This document shows, piece after piece, positions 1-8,221 of a stretch of DNA of 64,000 bases. The position numbers and the translations under genes were made by a program. Below the pieces are notes generated by a model. That model made no database searches, was not told the DNA's origin, and saw only the letters and a list, made by a program, of their open reading frames with translations. Position 1 is the first letter of the stretch. Each line of letters opens with the position of its first letter. Where the stretch lies: assembly GCA_965222445.1 (NCBI GenBank), contig CBDCTY010000002.1, positions 620,001 through 684,000 of the forward strand, written 5' to 3'. The stretch is from GCA-958296115 sp965222445 (GTDB taxonomy: Bacteria > Chloroflexota > Dehalococcoidia > Lucifugimonadales > CAJWER01).

Positions 1-2
1 CA

Positions 3-377
3 ATAGCGGTGGCGCTAATCGCGCTCTTCTCGTTGGCTTGTGGGTTCACCGCCGAGAAGCCCACTCCTACGCCCAGCCCGACCGAGGTGCCGATACCCGA
101 GGGCGCTACCGTAGTGGAGCACGGAATCAGCAGCACCCCTATGTCCCATATGGGCGCCACGATCAAGGCCGGCGACTTCGTCCGGTGGACCAACAATTCG
201 GGCCTGGCGCACACCGTTACGCACACACCAACCGTGGGCGGCGTGTCGAAGATCTTCGATACCTATCTTCAATCGGAAGACTCGTTCGTCTACCACTTCA
301 AAGAGCCGGGCGAGTACCGTTACGCCTGCACGATTCACCCTGTACAGATGTGGGCGATCATCACCGTCACCCAGTAG
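3..377 (+). CDS. Cupredoxin (plastocyanin-like) lipoprotein, 5' end cut by window
   Basis: A small exported blue-copper electron carrier is likely. The reading frame is open to the window edge. A GTG at 9 is the first start visible, but the codons before it extend the hydrophobic stretch, so the true start probably lies outside. A hydrophobic segment ends at a Cys (SLAC), as in a lipoprotein signal, and is followed by a Pro/Thr-rich linker. The cupredoxin fold follows: a His in AHTVTH, then Cys-x2-His-x3-Met (CTIHPVQM) near the C terminus. Together these are the four ligands of a type 1 copper site. Signal peptidase I follows 89 bases downstream on the same strand. The redox partner is unknown. 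Confidence 0.85.
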   Translation: MAVALIALFSLACGFTAEKPTPTPSPTEVPIPEGATVVEHGISSTPMSHMGATIKAGDFVRWTNNSGLAHTVTHTPTVGGVSKIFDTYLQSEDSFVYHFKEPGEYRYACTIHPVQMWAIITVTQ

Positions 378-466
378 CTCTGCGGCCTGAGACCGAGCCC
401 CCGTCCTCCGCGATGCGTTGATTTGGGCTGGAACCGGCGTCGACGCGGGGCTGCGGCAGAAGAACC

Positions 467-1051
467 ATGAGAGCCGTCATCCGAGAGCTGTTCGAGACGA
501 TCATCCTTGCCCTCCTCATCTTCCTGGGGTTCCACCTGAGCATTGGGAACTATCGTGTGGAGGGCTCCAGCATGGTCCCGAGCCTGGAGGAGGGCGAGTA
601 CGTCATCGTCAACAAGCTCGTCTACGCACGGCCGCCCGTAGACCTGCTGCCGTTCGTGGGAGAGGTGGAGGACCCCTATCTCTTCCATGGCCCCCGCCGC
701 GGCGAGGTGATAATCTTCGAGTTCCCGCGAGACTTCGAGCGAGACTTCGTAAAGAGGGTCGTCGGCCTCCCGGGCGACACCGTGGAGATCCAGCGCGGCC
801 AGGTGATCGTCAACGGCATTCCGCTGAACGAGCCCTACATCACGCAGCGCGGCAACGGAAGCCATCCGAAGACGACTGTGCCGGAGGGCTCGTACTTCGT
901 CTTGGGCGACAACCGCCGCGCAAGCAACGATTCCCGGGACTGGGGCCCCGTGTCCGAGAGCAGGATCATCGGCAGGGCATGGGTCAGCTTCTGGCCCCTG
1001 AACCGGTGGCAGGCTATCGACGTGCCCGAAACATGGGCCGCAGTACCCTGA
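467..1051 (+). CDS. lepB: Signal peptidase I
   Basis: This membrane-bound serine protease removes signal peptides from secreted proteins. The 194-residue protein has one N-terminal membrane helix (about residues 8-27). The nucleophile Ser35 lies in GSSMVPSL and the general base Lys96 in DFVKRVVGLPGD. The box E motif GDNRRASNDSR lies near the C terminus. Length and motif order fit the Gram-positive/Chloroflexi type with a single transmembrane anchor. The ATG follows the preceding gene without overlap, and no strong Shine-Dalgarno site was noted. The family assignment is secure. Confidence 0.96.
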   Translation: MRAVIRELFETIILALLIFLGFHLSIGNYRVEGSSMVPSLEEGEYVIVNKLVYARPPVDLLPFVGEVEDPYLFHGPRRGEVIIFEFPRDFERDFVKRVVGLPGDTVEIQRGQVIVNGIPLNEPYITQRGNGSHPKTTVPEGSYFVLGDNRRASNDSRDWGPVSESRIIGRAWVSFWPLNRWQAIDVPETWAAVP

Positions 1052-1077
1052 CTAGGCAGTGTTTACATTTGAGATAC

Positions 1078-1115
1078 CAGGCATTTCATAACCCAGCAGG
1101 CATTTCATAACCCAG
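1078..1115. repeat. Perfect 19-bp tandem duplication
   Basis: The unit CAGGCATTTCATAACCCAG occurs twice in immediate succession (1078-1096 and 1097-1115), directly after lepB. No other copy was noticed in the window. It is too short to assign a function and may be a replication-slippage product. Confidence 0.9.
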
Positions 1116-1126
1116 TAAGCCGTCTA

Positions 1127-1252
1127 ATACCAATTTATTTTGAGCGCGCCGTAAATCCGTCATTCCCGCGAAGAGCCTGCCCCGTACTCGATACGGGGCG
1201 GGAACCCACTCCCTGGCCGCACATATACGGCGGCATCACGGTGACTTGGTAT
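1127..1252. repeat. Type A dispersed palindromic element, long form (126 bp)
   Basis: The element starts ATACCAA and ends TTGGTAT. The ends also share inverted GCGCGCCGTA-like and TACGGCGGC sequences. In the centre CATTCCCGCGAAG pairs with GCGGGAA, interrupted by a 24-bp insert holding the near-palindrome CCCCGTACTCGATACGGGG. Another long copy lies at 31130-31255, long-form fragments at 29012 and 29378, and 102-bp short forms at 37842 and 63481. No coding capacity is credible. It looks like a MITE-like or REP-like element. Confidence 0.9.
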
Positions 1253-1256
1253 AATT

Positions 1257-1358
1257 TGTCATTCTGAGGAGCAAAGCGACGAAGAATCTAGAGCCTATGC
1301 CTGAAGCGCCCCTACCGCTTTAGATTCTTCACTCCACTTCGCTGCGTTCAGAATGACA
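1257..1358. repeat. Long inverted repeat of the 'GTCATTCTGAGGAGC' type
   Basis: TGTCATTCTGA at the left is matched by TCAGAATGACA at the right. Inside, AAGAATCTA pairs with TAGATTCTT, and AGCAAAGCGA lies opposite TTCGCTGCG. The whole 102 bp can fold as one imperfect hairpin. It directly abuts the type A element. It also supplies the ATG at 1358, which is therefore an unlikely start for the following dehydrogenase gene. No second full copy was seen in the window. Confidence 0.8.
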
Positions 1359-1402
1359 TGAAACCGAAATGCCGACATAGCCTAGAGGAGGCAGGAGCGA
1401 AC

Positions 1403-3670
1403 ATGACATCCGCCGCCGTCGGCACCGGCTCATACAAGGTCATAGGCACGCGCCCCATCAGGCACGATGGCGTCCCCAAGGTTACCGGTGAGGCGCAGTA
1501 CGGCGCGGACATCCGACTGCCGGGGATGCTGTACGGCAAGGTGCTCAGGAGCCCTCACGCCCACGCCGTCATCAGGTCGATCGACACTAGCCGGGCGGAG
1601 GCGCACCCTGACGTGCGTGCCGTAGCCACGGCGGCAGATCTTGGTGCGGTGGGCGGCGTCGGCAGGGAGGTCGTCCTGGGCGCGACGCAGACGGACAACG
1701 TGCTGGCAAGCCGCAAAGTCCTGTACAAGGGCCACGCGGTCGCAGCCGTTGCCGCGGCCAGCCCCCACGCCGCCGAAGAGACCCTGTCACTGATCGATAT
1801 AGAGTACGAGCCGCTCCCGTCGGTCACCAACGTCGAGGACGCCATGAGACCCGATGCGCCCTGGCTGCACGAGAGCTGGGCGTCAGACGGCTCCTCGATC
1901 CCAAATGTCGCAGGCCACGAACAGCACAAGTTCGGCGATTTGGAGAGCGGCTTTGCGGCCGCCGACGTCGTCATCGAGCGCGAATACCGGACCCAGACCG
2001 TCCACCAGGGCTACATCGAGCCCCAGAACGCGACGGCCTCGTGGTCGCCCGACGGCCGCCTGACGATCTGGTGCAGCAGCCAGGGACACTTCGGCGTCCG
2101 CGACAACGTGGCGAGAATCCTGGGCCTGCCCGAGTCCGCAGTCAGGGTCATCCCGATGGAGATCGGAGGCGGATTCGGCGGCAAGCTGAGCGCCTACCTC
2201 GAGCCTGTCGCCGCAGTCCTGTCGAAGAAGAGCGGCCGTCCGGTGAAGATGTGGATGACGCGCGCCGAGGTGCTGGAGGCGACCGGCCCCGCCGCCGGCA
2301 GCTACGTCCGCGTGAAGATGGGCGCGACCCGCGAGGGCCGGATAACCGCGGCGCACGCCCACTACGCCTACGAGGCAGGGGCCTACCCGGGCGCGCCCAT
2401 CGCGGCCGCAGCGGCCGCCGTATTCGCCCCCTACGCCCTTGAGAACGTGCAGATCGACGGCTACGACGTAGTCGACAACAAGCCCAAGACCTCGGCCTAC
2501 AGGGCGCCGGGCGCAACGGTCGCGGTCTTCGCGGTTGAGACCGTCGTCGACGAGCTCGCCGAGCTGCTGGGATTCGACCCAGTCGAGCTGCGCTTGCTCA
2601 ACGCCGCCGCGGAGGGAACCCGGCGGGCGGACGGCGTGATGAATGTCCGCATCGGCGCAGAGGAGGTGATGGAAGCCGTGCGCGAGCACCCGCACTACTC
2701 CACCCCGCTGGGTACCCCGCCCAAGGGCAGGTTAAGGGGTCGGGGCATAGGGATGGGCTTCTGCCGCAACAACACCGGCATGGCCTGCGTGGTCGCGAAC
2801 GTGCTCGCCGACGGCACGGTGAGCCTCGTCGAGGGGTCCGTGGACATCGGAGGCAGCCGCACCGCCGTCAGCCAGCAGCTTGCCGAGGTGCTCGGCCTGA
2901 CCGTCGAAGACGTAATCCCCCAGGTGGCCGACACCGACACCATCGGCTACACGTCGAACACAGGCGGCAGCGGCGTGGCCTACAAGTCAGGTTGGGCGGC
3001 CCACGACGCCGCCAACGACGTGAAGCGCCAGCTCGTCGAGCGGGCCGCACTGCTGTGGGAGGCCTCCCCGGACGATATCGAGTACGTGGACGGAACACTA
3101 CAGCACAAGTCCGCCCCAGAGCTCAATATGACATTCAGGGAGATTGCGCGGCTGCTGCCCGAGACAGGAGGTCCAGTCGTCGGCCGGGCCAACATCAACC
3201 CCGGCGGGCTGCATGGATCCTATGCCGCCAACATAGTCGACGTGGAGATCGACCCGGAGACCGGCAAGGTGGACATCTTGCGCTACACCGCGTTCCAGGA
3301 TGTCGGCAAGGCCATCCACCCGAGCTACGTGGAAGGCCAGATCCAGGGCGGCACGGCCCAGGGCGTCGGCTGGGCGCTGAACGAAGAGTACTTCATGGGC
3401 GAGGACGGGCGGATGCTCAACGCCACGCTCCTGGACTACCGGATGCCCACTTCCTACGACCTGCCCATGATCGAGCCGGTCATCGTGGAGGTGCCCAGCG
3501 CTCTCCACCCGTTCGGAGTCAGGGGCGTAGGGGAAGCCAATATCGTTCCGCCGCCCGCTGCCATAGCAAACGCCATCCACAACGCGGCAGGGGTCAGGAT
3601 GGACCGCCTGCCCATGTCCCCCGGGGCGGTCATGAAAGCCATGAAGACGGCAGACGCGGAAGCTGGCTAA
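1403..3670 (+). CDS. Molybdenum-binding subunit of a xanthine dehydrogenase/aldehyde oxidase family enzyme
   Basis: This is a molybdopterin-cytosine-dinucleotide type hydroxylase subunit, 755 residues from this start. GGGFGGK, the AYRAPGA loop and the C-terminal GVGEAN with catalytic Glu711 are all present. The AYRAPGA loop is of the XDH/aldehyde oxidase kind, unlike the Cys-containing loop of CO dehydrogenase CoxL. The start at 1403 was chosen because AGAGGAGG lies about 10 bases upstream. The longer ATG at 1358 sits in a repeat. No FAD or 2Fe-2S subunit gene is adjacent: lepB lies upstream and gyrA is convergent downstream. Its partners must be encoded elsewhere, or it works differently. 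The substrate cannot be predicted. Confidence 0.92.
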   Translation: MTSAAVGTGSYKVIGTRPIRHDGVPKVTGEAQYGADIRLPGMLYGKVLRSPHAHAVIRSIDTSRAEAHPDVRAVATAADLGAVGGVGREVVLGATQTDNVLASRKVLYKGHAVAAVAAASPHAAEETLSLIDIEYEPLPSVTNVEDAMRPDAPWLHESWASDGSSIPNVAGHEQHKFGDLESGFAAADVVIEREYRTQTVHQGYIEPQNATASWSPDGRLTIWCSSQGHFGVRDNVARILGLPESAVRVIPMEIGGGFGGKLSAYLEPVAAVLSKKSGRPVKMWMTRAEVLEATGPAAGSYVRVKMGATREGRITAAHAHYAYEAGAYPGAPIAAAAAAVFAPYALENVQIDGYDVVDNKPKTSAYRAPGATVAVFAVETVVDELAELLGFDPVELRLLNAAAEGTRRADGVMNVRIGAEEVMEAVREHPHYSTPLGTPPKGRLRGRGIGMGFCRNNTGMACVVANVLADGTVSLVEGSVDIGGSRTAVSQQLAEVLGLTVEDVIPQVADTDTIGYTSNTGGSGVAYKSGWAAHDAANDVKRQLVERAALLWEASPDDIEYVDGTLQHKSAPELNMTFREIARLLPETGGPVVGRANINPGGLHGSYAANIVDVEIDPETGKVDILRYTAFQDVGKAIHPSYVEGQIQGGTAQGVGWALNEEYFMGEDGRMLNATLLDYRMPTSYDLPMIEPVIVEVPSALHPFGVRGVGEANIVPPPAAIANAIHNAAGVRMDRLPMSPGAVMKAMKTADAEAG

Positions 3671-3742
3671 CGCCGTCCCGTAAGGGCCGACCATAGGCAG
3701 CCCGCGCATCCCGGCCCTAAGGGATAAGCTGCGGGCCCCACA

Positions 3743-6256
3743 TCATCCGCCGGGGACGCTGCCGTTCCGCTTGCCGTTGGAGTCCACCTTGAGCTCGCCT
3801 GTGGCAGAGGCGGGGACTTCCAATTCGCCGACGCACGCTATCGAGGCCACCGAGTCGCCGGGGTCCAGTTTGAATATCGTGACTCCCTGCGCCGACCTGC
3901 CCGTGCTGCGTATCTCGGAGAGGTTCGTCCGAAGCACCTTGGCCTTCGACGAAACCACATAGAGCTCGTCGCTGTCCGTGATCACCTGGGCCGCGGCCAC
4001 CTGGCCGGTCTTCCTCGTAACCTTCAGTGTCTTGACACCCTGCCCACCCCGCCCCTGGACCTTGTACCGGTTGAGGTCGGTCAGCTTGCCGAACCCCTTC
4101 CTGCTGATCACGAGGAGCTTGCTGTTTGGCGCGACCACGTCCATCGCTATGACGACGTCCCGGGCAAGCAGCTCCATGCCCTTCACGCCTCCGGCGACCC
4201 TGAGGCGCGGCGTGACTTCGGCCAGCGCGAACCGGATGGACTGCCCCTGCCGGGTGACCATCATCACGTGGTCCTCCTCGACCGCCAAACGCGCCGTAAC
4301 CAGCTCGTCGTCATCCCGGAGGTTCATGATGATCAGTCCCGCGCGGCGAATGTTGGCGATCTGGTCGACCGTGACCCTCTTTACCAGCCCCTTCCTGGTA
4401 GCCAGCACGAGGTAGCGTCCCTCCACGCCAAGGTCCGGCACCGCTACGACGGCGTTCACGTGCTCCCTGTCCGTGAGCGGTATGAGATTCACGATCGGTA
4501 CGCCCCGCGAGTTTCTCGACGTGTCGGCCCTCAGGTCATATGACTTCAGGGGCAGCACACGCCCAGTGTTCGTGAAGAAGAGCAGCGTGTCGTGCGTGTC
4601 GCAGACCAGGATGTGATCCACGGGGTCATCCTCGCGGGTCGCCATGCTGACGACCCCCTTGCCTCCCCTGTGCTGGTTGCGGTACGTGCTGGCGGGTATG
4701 CGCTTCACGTAGCCCCCCTGGCTGAGGGTGATGACGATCTGCTCGTGGGGCTCCAGGTCCTCGCGCCTGAAGTCGCGTACATCCTCGCCGATAACCGTAC
4801 GGCGCTCGGTGCCGTGCTTCCTCTTGAGCGCCATCGTCTCTTTCTTGATCTCGGCGTCGACCTTTTGGGGGTCCGCCAGAAGCTCCTCGAGACCGCGGAT
4901 AGTGGCCTGGAGCTCCTTGTACTCGCTCTCGATCCGCGCCCGCTCAAGGGCCGCGATCCGCCTCAGCTGCATGTCCAGAATGGCCTGCGCCTGAACGTCC
5001 GATAGCGCGTACCACTCCATGAGCTGGCCCTTCGCCGTCTCGGCGTCGGGCGCGTTGCGGATAAGCGCAATGACGGCGTCGAGGTTCGCCAGCGCGATCC
5101 TCAGGCCCTCCAGTATGTGAGACCTCTCCGTGGCCTTTCGCAGCCGGAACTCGGACCTGCGCCTGATCACGATTCGGCGGAAGCTTATGTACTCCAGCAG
5201 CGCGTCCTGCACCGTCACTACCCTGGGAGTGCCGTCGACGATCGCCAGCATGTTTGCGGAGAAGGTGCTCTGCATCGCGGTCAGCTTGTAGAGCTTGTTC
5301 AGGATCACGAGGCCCTGCGCTCCGGACCTCAGCTCTATCACGATCCTCATCCCGCGCCGGTCCGACTCGTCCCGGATCTCGGAAATGCCCTCCACCCGCT
5401 TGCTCTTGACGAGGCCGGCGATCTTCTCGATCAGCGTGGCCTTGTTCACCTGGTAGGGAAGCTCCGTGACGACGATCTGCAACCGGCCCGACCGCGTCAT
5501 CGGCTCGATGGTCGCAGTTCCCCTGACGACTATCTGGCCGCGCCCCGTCTCGTACGCCTCCTTGATACCCTCGGAGCCCATGATCGTTGCGCCGGTCGGG
5601 AAGTCGGGGCCGTGGACGCGCTTCATGAGCTGGCCGGTGGTGGCGTCGGGTTCCCTGAGCAGCAGGTATATCGCGTCGCAGAGCTCCAACAGGTTGTGGG
5701 GTGGAATGTTCGTCGCCATACCCACGGCAATCCCGGACGCTCCGTTGAGCAGCAGGTTCGGGAGCCTGGAGGGCAGGAGCACCGGTTCCTGCAGGCTCGC
5801 ATCGAAATTGTCGACGAAGTCCACAGTCTCCTCGTCGAGGTTCGCAAGCATCTCCTCCGCAGCCGAGCTGAGACGCGCCTCGGTGTAGCGCATCGCTGCC
5901 GGCGGGTCGTTGTCGATGCTCCCGAAGTTCCCCTGGCCGTCGACGAGGGGAACACGCATCGAGAAGTCCTGGGCCATGCGCACCATCGCGTCGTACACGG
6001 CAACATCGCCGTGGGGGTGGTACTTACCCAACACCTCGCCGACGAGCCTCGCGCTCTTCTTGTACGAGGAGTTCGGTCTCATGCCGAGCCCCTGCATTGC
6101 GTAGAGGATACGGCGCTGCACCGGCTTCAGACCGTCCCGCACGTCGGGAAGGGCCCGAGCCACGATTACGCTCATGGCGTAGTCCATATAGGACGAGCGC
6201 ATCTCCTCCTCAAGCTGCATCGGCATGATGAAGCCGTATTCGGTTTTGCTTACCAT
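3743..6256 (-). CDS. gyrA: DNA gyrase subunit A
   Basis: This type II topoisomerase subunit cuts and rejoins DNA during negative supercoiling. It has 837 residues from the ATG at 6256, which is preceded by GGGAG; a longer upstream reading is not family-like. The active-site Tyr124 lies in AAMRYTEARLS. The C-terminal pinwheel carries the GyrA box QHRGGKG, which distinguishes it from ParC. At the position of E. coli Ser83 the protein has Val85 (HGDVAVYDA), while the Asp87 equivalent is kept. gyrB is not in the window. The gene is transcribed alone from an extended -10 promoter just upstream. Confidence 0.97.
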   Translation of the reverse strand: MVSKTEYGFIMPMQLEEEMRSSYMDYAMSVIVARALPDVRDGLKPVQRRILYAMQGLGMRPNSSYKKSARLVGEVLGKYHPHGDVAVYDAMVRMAQDFSMRVPLVDGQGNFGSIDNDPPAAMRYTEARLSSAAEEMLANLDEETVDFVDNFDASLQEPVLLPSRLPNLLLNGASGIAVGMATNIPPHNLLELCDAIYLLLREPDATTGQLMKRVHGPDFPTGATIMGSEGIKEAYETGRGQIVVRGTATIEPMTRSGRLQIVVTELPYQVNKATLIEKIAGLVKSKRVEGISEIRDESDRRGMRIVIELRSGAQGLVILNKLYKLTAMQSTFSANMLAIVDGTPRVVTVQDALLEYISFRRIVIRRRSEFRLRKATERSHILEGLRIALANLDAVIALIRNAPDAETAKGQLMEWYALSDVQAQAILDMQLRRIAALERARIESEYKELQATIRGLEELLADPQKVDAEIKKETMALKRKHGTERRTVIGEDVRDFRREDLEPHEQIVITLSQGGYVKRIPASTYRNQHRGGKGVVSMATREDDPVDHILVCDTHDTLLFFTNTGRVLPLKSYDLRADTSRNSRGVPIVNLIPLTDREHVNAVVAVPDLGVEGRYLVLATRKGLVKRVTVDQIANIRRAGLIIMNLRDDDELVTARLAVEEDHVMMVTRQGQSIRFALAEVTPRLRVAGGVKGMELLARDVVIAMDVVAPNSKLLVISRKGFGKLTDLNRYKVQGRGGQGVKTLKVTRKTGQVAAAQVITDSDELYVVSSKAKVLRTNLSEIRSTGRSAQGVTIFKLDPGDSVASIACVGELEVPASATGELKVDSNGKRNGSVPGG

Positions 6257-6313
6257 CGGGCGCTCCCGTAGAAGTCTGATCAGCTGCGGCGGGATTCGTA
6301 CTGTGCAGATACG

Positions 6314-6319
6314 ATTATA
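6314..6319 (-). promoter_or_regulatory. Extended -10 promoter of gyrA
   Basis: On the minus strand TGGTATAAT gives a consensus -10 with a TGn extension, about 58 bases before the gyrA ATG. The -35 region is weak (around TTCGGA), as is common for extended -10 promoters. The next 300 bases towards the SixA gene hold only the MITE described next and no gene. Confidence 0.6.
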
Positions 6320-6350
6320 CCATATTTTTGACTTGTCCGAATATGAAATG

Positions 6351-6528
6351 GCCGCTCGGCAGGGCCTTGCCATTGTTGAGATAGGGTCGTACCTTGCCGT
6401 TCGGCCTGAGCTTGGCTCTCCTGAGCTTGGCTCTCCTGAGCTTGTCGAAGGGTCGAAGGGTCAAAGGCCCCAATTGTGGTTCGACAGGCTCACCACGAAC
6501 GGACTTTGGAAAGGCCCTGGCCGCTCGG
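6351..6528. mobile_element. MITE family C copy with 9-bp target site duplication
   Basis: The element core is 6360-6519 (160 bp). Its ends are CAGGGCCTTGCCA and TGGAAAGGCCCTG, inverted repeats matching at 12 of 13 positions. It is bracketed by the direct repeat GCCGCTCGG at 6351-6359 and 6520-6528, a perfect 9-bp target duplication. Inside, the unit CCTGAGCTTGGCTCT is tandemly repeated before CCTGAGCTTGTCGAAGG. A second copy lies at 27798-27929. There is no transposase, so movement must be in trans. Confidence 0.88.
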
Positions 6529-6626
6529 TCCGTTCGTTGACAGCCGAATCGTACCGACATAGACTTCCGTGTGAAGTCGAACCGCGAAAGTGCCGGGACG
6601 GGCCCCTCCGCAGGAGTCGAGGCGAC

Positions 6627-7130
6627 TTGGATCTGTATGTGCTCAGACACGGGTTGGCAGAGGATCGGGGTAGCGCTCAGTACCCCAATGACGACGAGCG
6701 CCCGCTCACCGCAAAGGGGGTCCGGCGGATGACCCGCCAGGTTCGAGGGCTCAGTTCTCTGGGGGTCTCCATCGACGTCATCATGAGCAGCCCCCTTGTG
6801 AGGGCCGTCCAGACGGCCGAGATAGTGCACGAGGGCCTGTGCATGACCGGCCGGCTTGTGACATCCAACGCTCTGGCTCCAAATGGCAGCCCATCGCGGC
6901 TCGTTAGCCAGCTCGCTATGGGCTATTCGTCGGCAGACAACGTTATGATCGTGGGCCATGAGCCCCACCTGAGCAGCCTGATATCCGTCCTGACCACGGG
7001 TAACCCAGAGCCCGTGGTCAGGCTCAGAAAGGGAGCGCTGTGCAAGCTGCGTCTGCCTGCGCCAAGATACGGGCGATGCGGGTGGATCGAATGGTCGATG
7101 ACGCCAAAGCAGATGGTGAATCTAGGTTGA
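6627..7130 (+). CDS. SixA-like histidine phosphatase
   Basis: This is a phosphoglycerate-mutase-fold phosphatase, 167 residues, of SixA size. The catalytic LRHG motif puts His8 at the N terminus. SSPLVRAVQT supplies the second phosphate-binding Arg and VGHEPH the second catalytic His. The TTG start at 6627 is preceded by GGAG at 10 bases and lets the protein begin just before the RHG strand. Its stop overlaps the likely TTG start of the CHAD gene (TTGA), so the two are probably translationally coupled. SixA-CHAD pairs occur widely and point to phosphohistidine or polyphosphate-related regulation, but the target is unknown. Confidence 0.88.
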   Translation: MDLYVLRHGLAEDRGSAQYPNDDERPLTAKGVRRMTRQVRGLSSLGVSIDVIMSSPLVRAVQTAEIVHEGLCMTGRLVTSNALAPNGSPSRLVSQLAMGYSSADNVMIVGHEPHLSSLISVLTTGNPEPVVRLRKGALCKLRLPAPRYGRCGWIEWSMTPKQMVNLG

Positions 7131-8104
7131 CCAAGGTCAAGCGCCACGAACCCAATGGAGGCTGGCGCCAGCCTGTCAGCGTGCTCGCGGCCCGCGCCGT
7201 CGACCGGCGGCTGAAGAGGGTTGCCAAGCTCCTACCACGTGCGGCGAAGCACCCGGAAAGAGACGTCGCATACGTCCACGACCTCCGTGTGGCCTCGAGG
7301 CGTGCCGCGGCCACCATTCGGCTATTCGATCCCTGGCTCCCCCAGGCCGTCTCCGGAGAGATGGTGTCACGCCTGAACCGGATTCGCAGGGCTGCAGGGC
7401 CCGCGCGAGACCTGGACGTGATCGAGGGGCGGCTGTCCCGCCTGGCGGCCGCGGGAGGCGCCACCTCCCAGCTCGCGGCTGCCATCGATAGAGTTGGAAG
7501 CCGTCGCGCCAAGGCCCAGAAGCCGATCAAGCGGTCCCACAGGAAGGCCAAGAAGCAGTGGTGGTTCGGCCAGCGGGCGCTATTGTTGCAGTCGGAACAG
7601 GTGAAGTGGCGGGGAGACGGGCCGGAACCCAGGCTCAGGGATTGGGCTGGCAGCGCGCTTCTCCCGTCGCTCCAACGATTCGTAGACCGCTCGTTCGAGG
7701 ACCTCACCGACTCCAGGGCCCTGCACAGGATGAGGATCGCCGAGAAGCGCGTTCGCTATTCCCTTGAAGTGCTCGGCGGCGCCCCGGACTCCCCCTTGGA
7801 CGACGTCATGCCCGTACTTGCCGAGCTCCAGAAGAGGCTAGGGGAGATAAACGATCATCAGTCTGCCCATTCGCTGATGCTGCGCTGGAGGGACAGATCG
7901 AGCGACGAGGACTTGAGGGAAGTCTTCGCACATCTCGCCGCCTTCGAGCGGTGGCTGGGCGGGTACGCGCACGACAAATTTCTCGAGTGGTGGACTCCAG
8001 GCAGGCGACTCGATTTCCAAGTACAGCTGGGCTCACTATGTGAGAGCATGAGCGGGCCCGGCATTGATGCTGAACGAACATCGGTGCTATCGTATCGCCT
8101 TTAG
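7127..8104 (+). CDS. CHAD domain protein
   Basis: CHAD domains are helical, His/Lys/Arg-rich and bind inorganic polyphosphate. The conserved core VHDLRVASRRAAATIRLF is near residue 50, and the second half repeats the helical pattern (LHRMRIAEKRVRYSLE). The start at TTG 7127 (325 residues) is favoured because GGTGA lies 7 bases upstream and the start overlaps the SixA stop as TTGA, the same arrangement seen at the fmt start. ATG 7076 or 7091 would also work. No adenylate cyclase-like CYTH domain is fused. Association with polyphosphate granules is inferred from the family. Confidence 0.88.
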   Translation: MTKVKRHEPNGGWRQPVSVLAARAVDRRLKRVAKLLPRAAKHPERDVAYVHDLRVASRRAAATIRLFDPWLPQAVSGEMVSRLNRIRRAAGPARDLDVIEGRLSRLAAAGGATSQLAAAIDRVGSRRAKAQKPIKRSHRKAKKQWWFGQRALLLQSEQVKWRGDGPEPRLRDWAGSALLPSLQRFVDRSFEDLTDSRALHRMRIAEKRVRYSLEVLGGAPDSPLDDVMPVLAELQKRLGEINDHQSAHSLMLRWRDRSSDEDLREVFAHLAAFERWLGGYAHDKFLEWWTPGRRLDFQVQLGSLCESMSGPGIDAERTSVLSYRL

Positions 8105-8221
8105 CGGCACTGGGCAGTCCTCCCTGCCAGATACTCATAGACGAACCCCAAACGGCTGACTGCGAACTATTCGAACCATTACGAACCCGACACCCTCAGC
8201 GGAGATGCACTGAGTAGGCCA

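Noticed and set aside
1358..1402. Longer start for the molybdenum hydroxylase gene
   Set aside because: The ATG is the last base triplet region of a palindromic repeat and lacks a Shine-Dalgarno site. ATG 1403 has AGAGGAGG.
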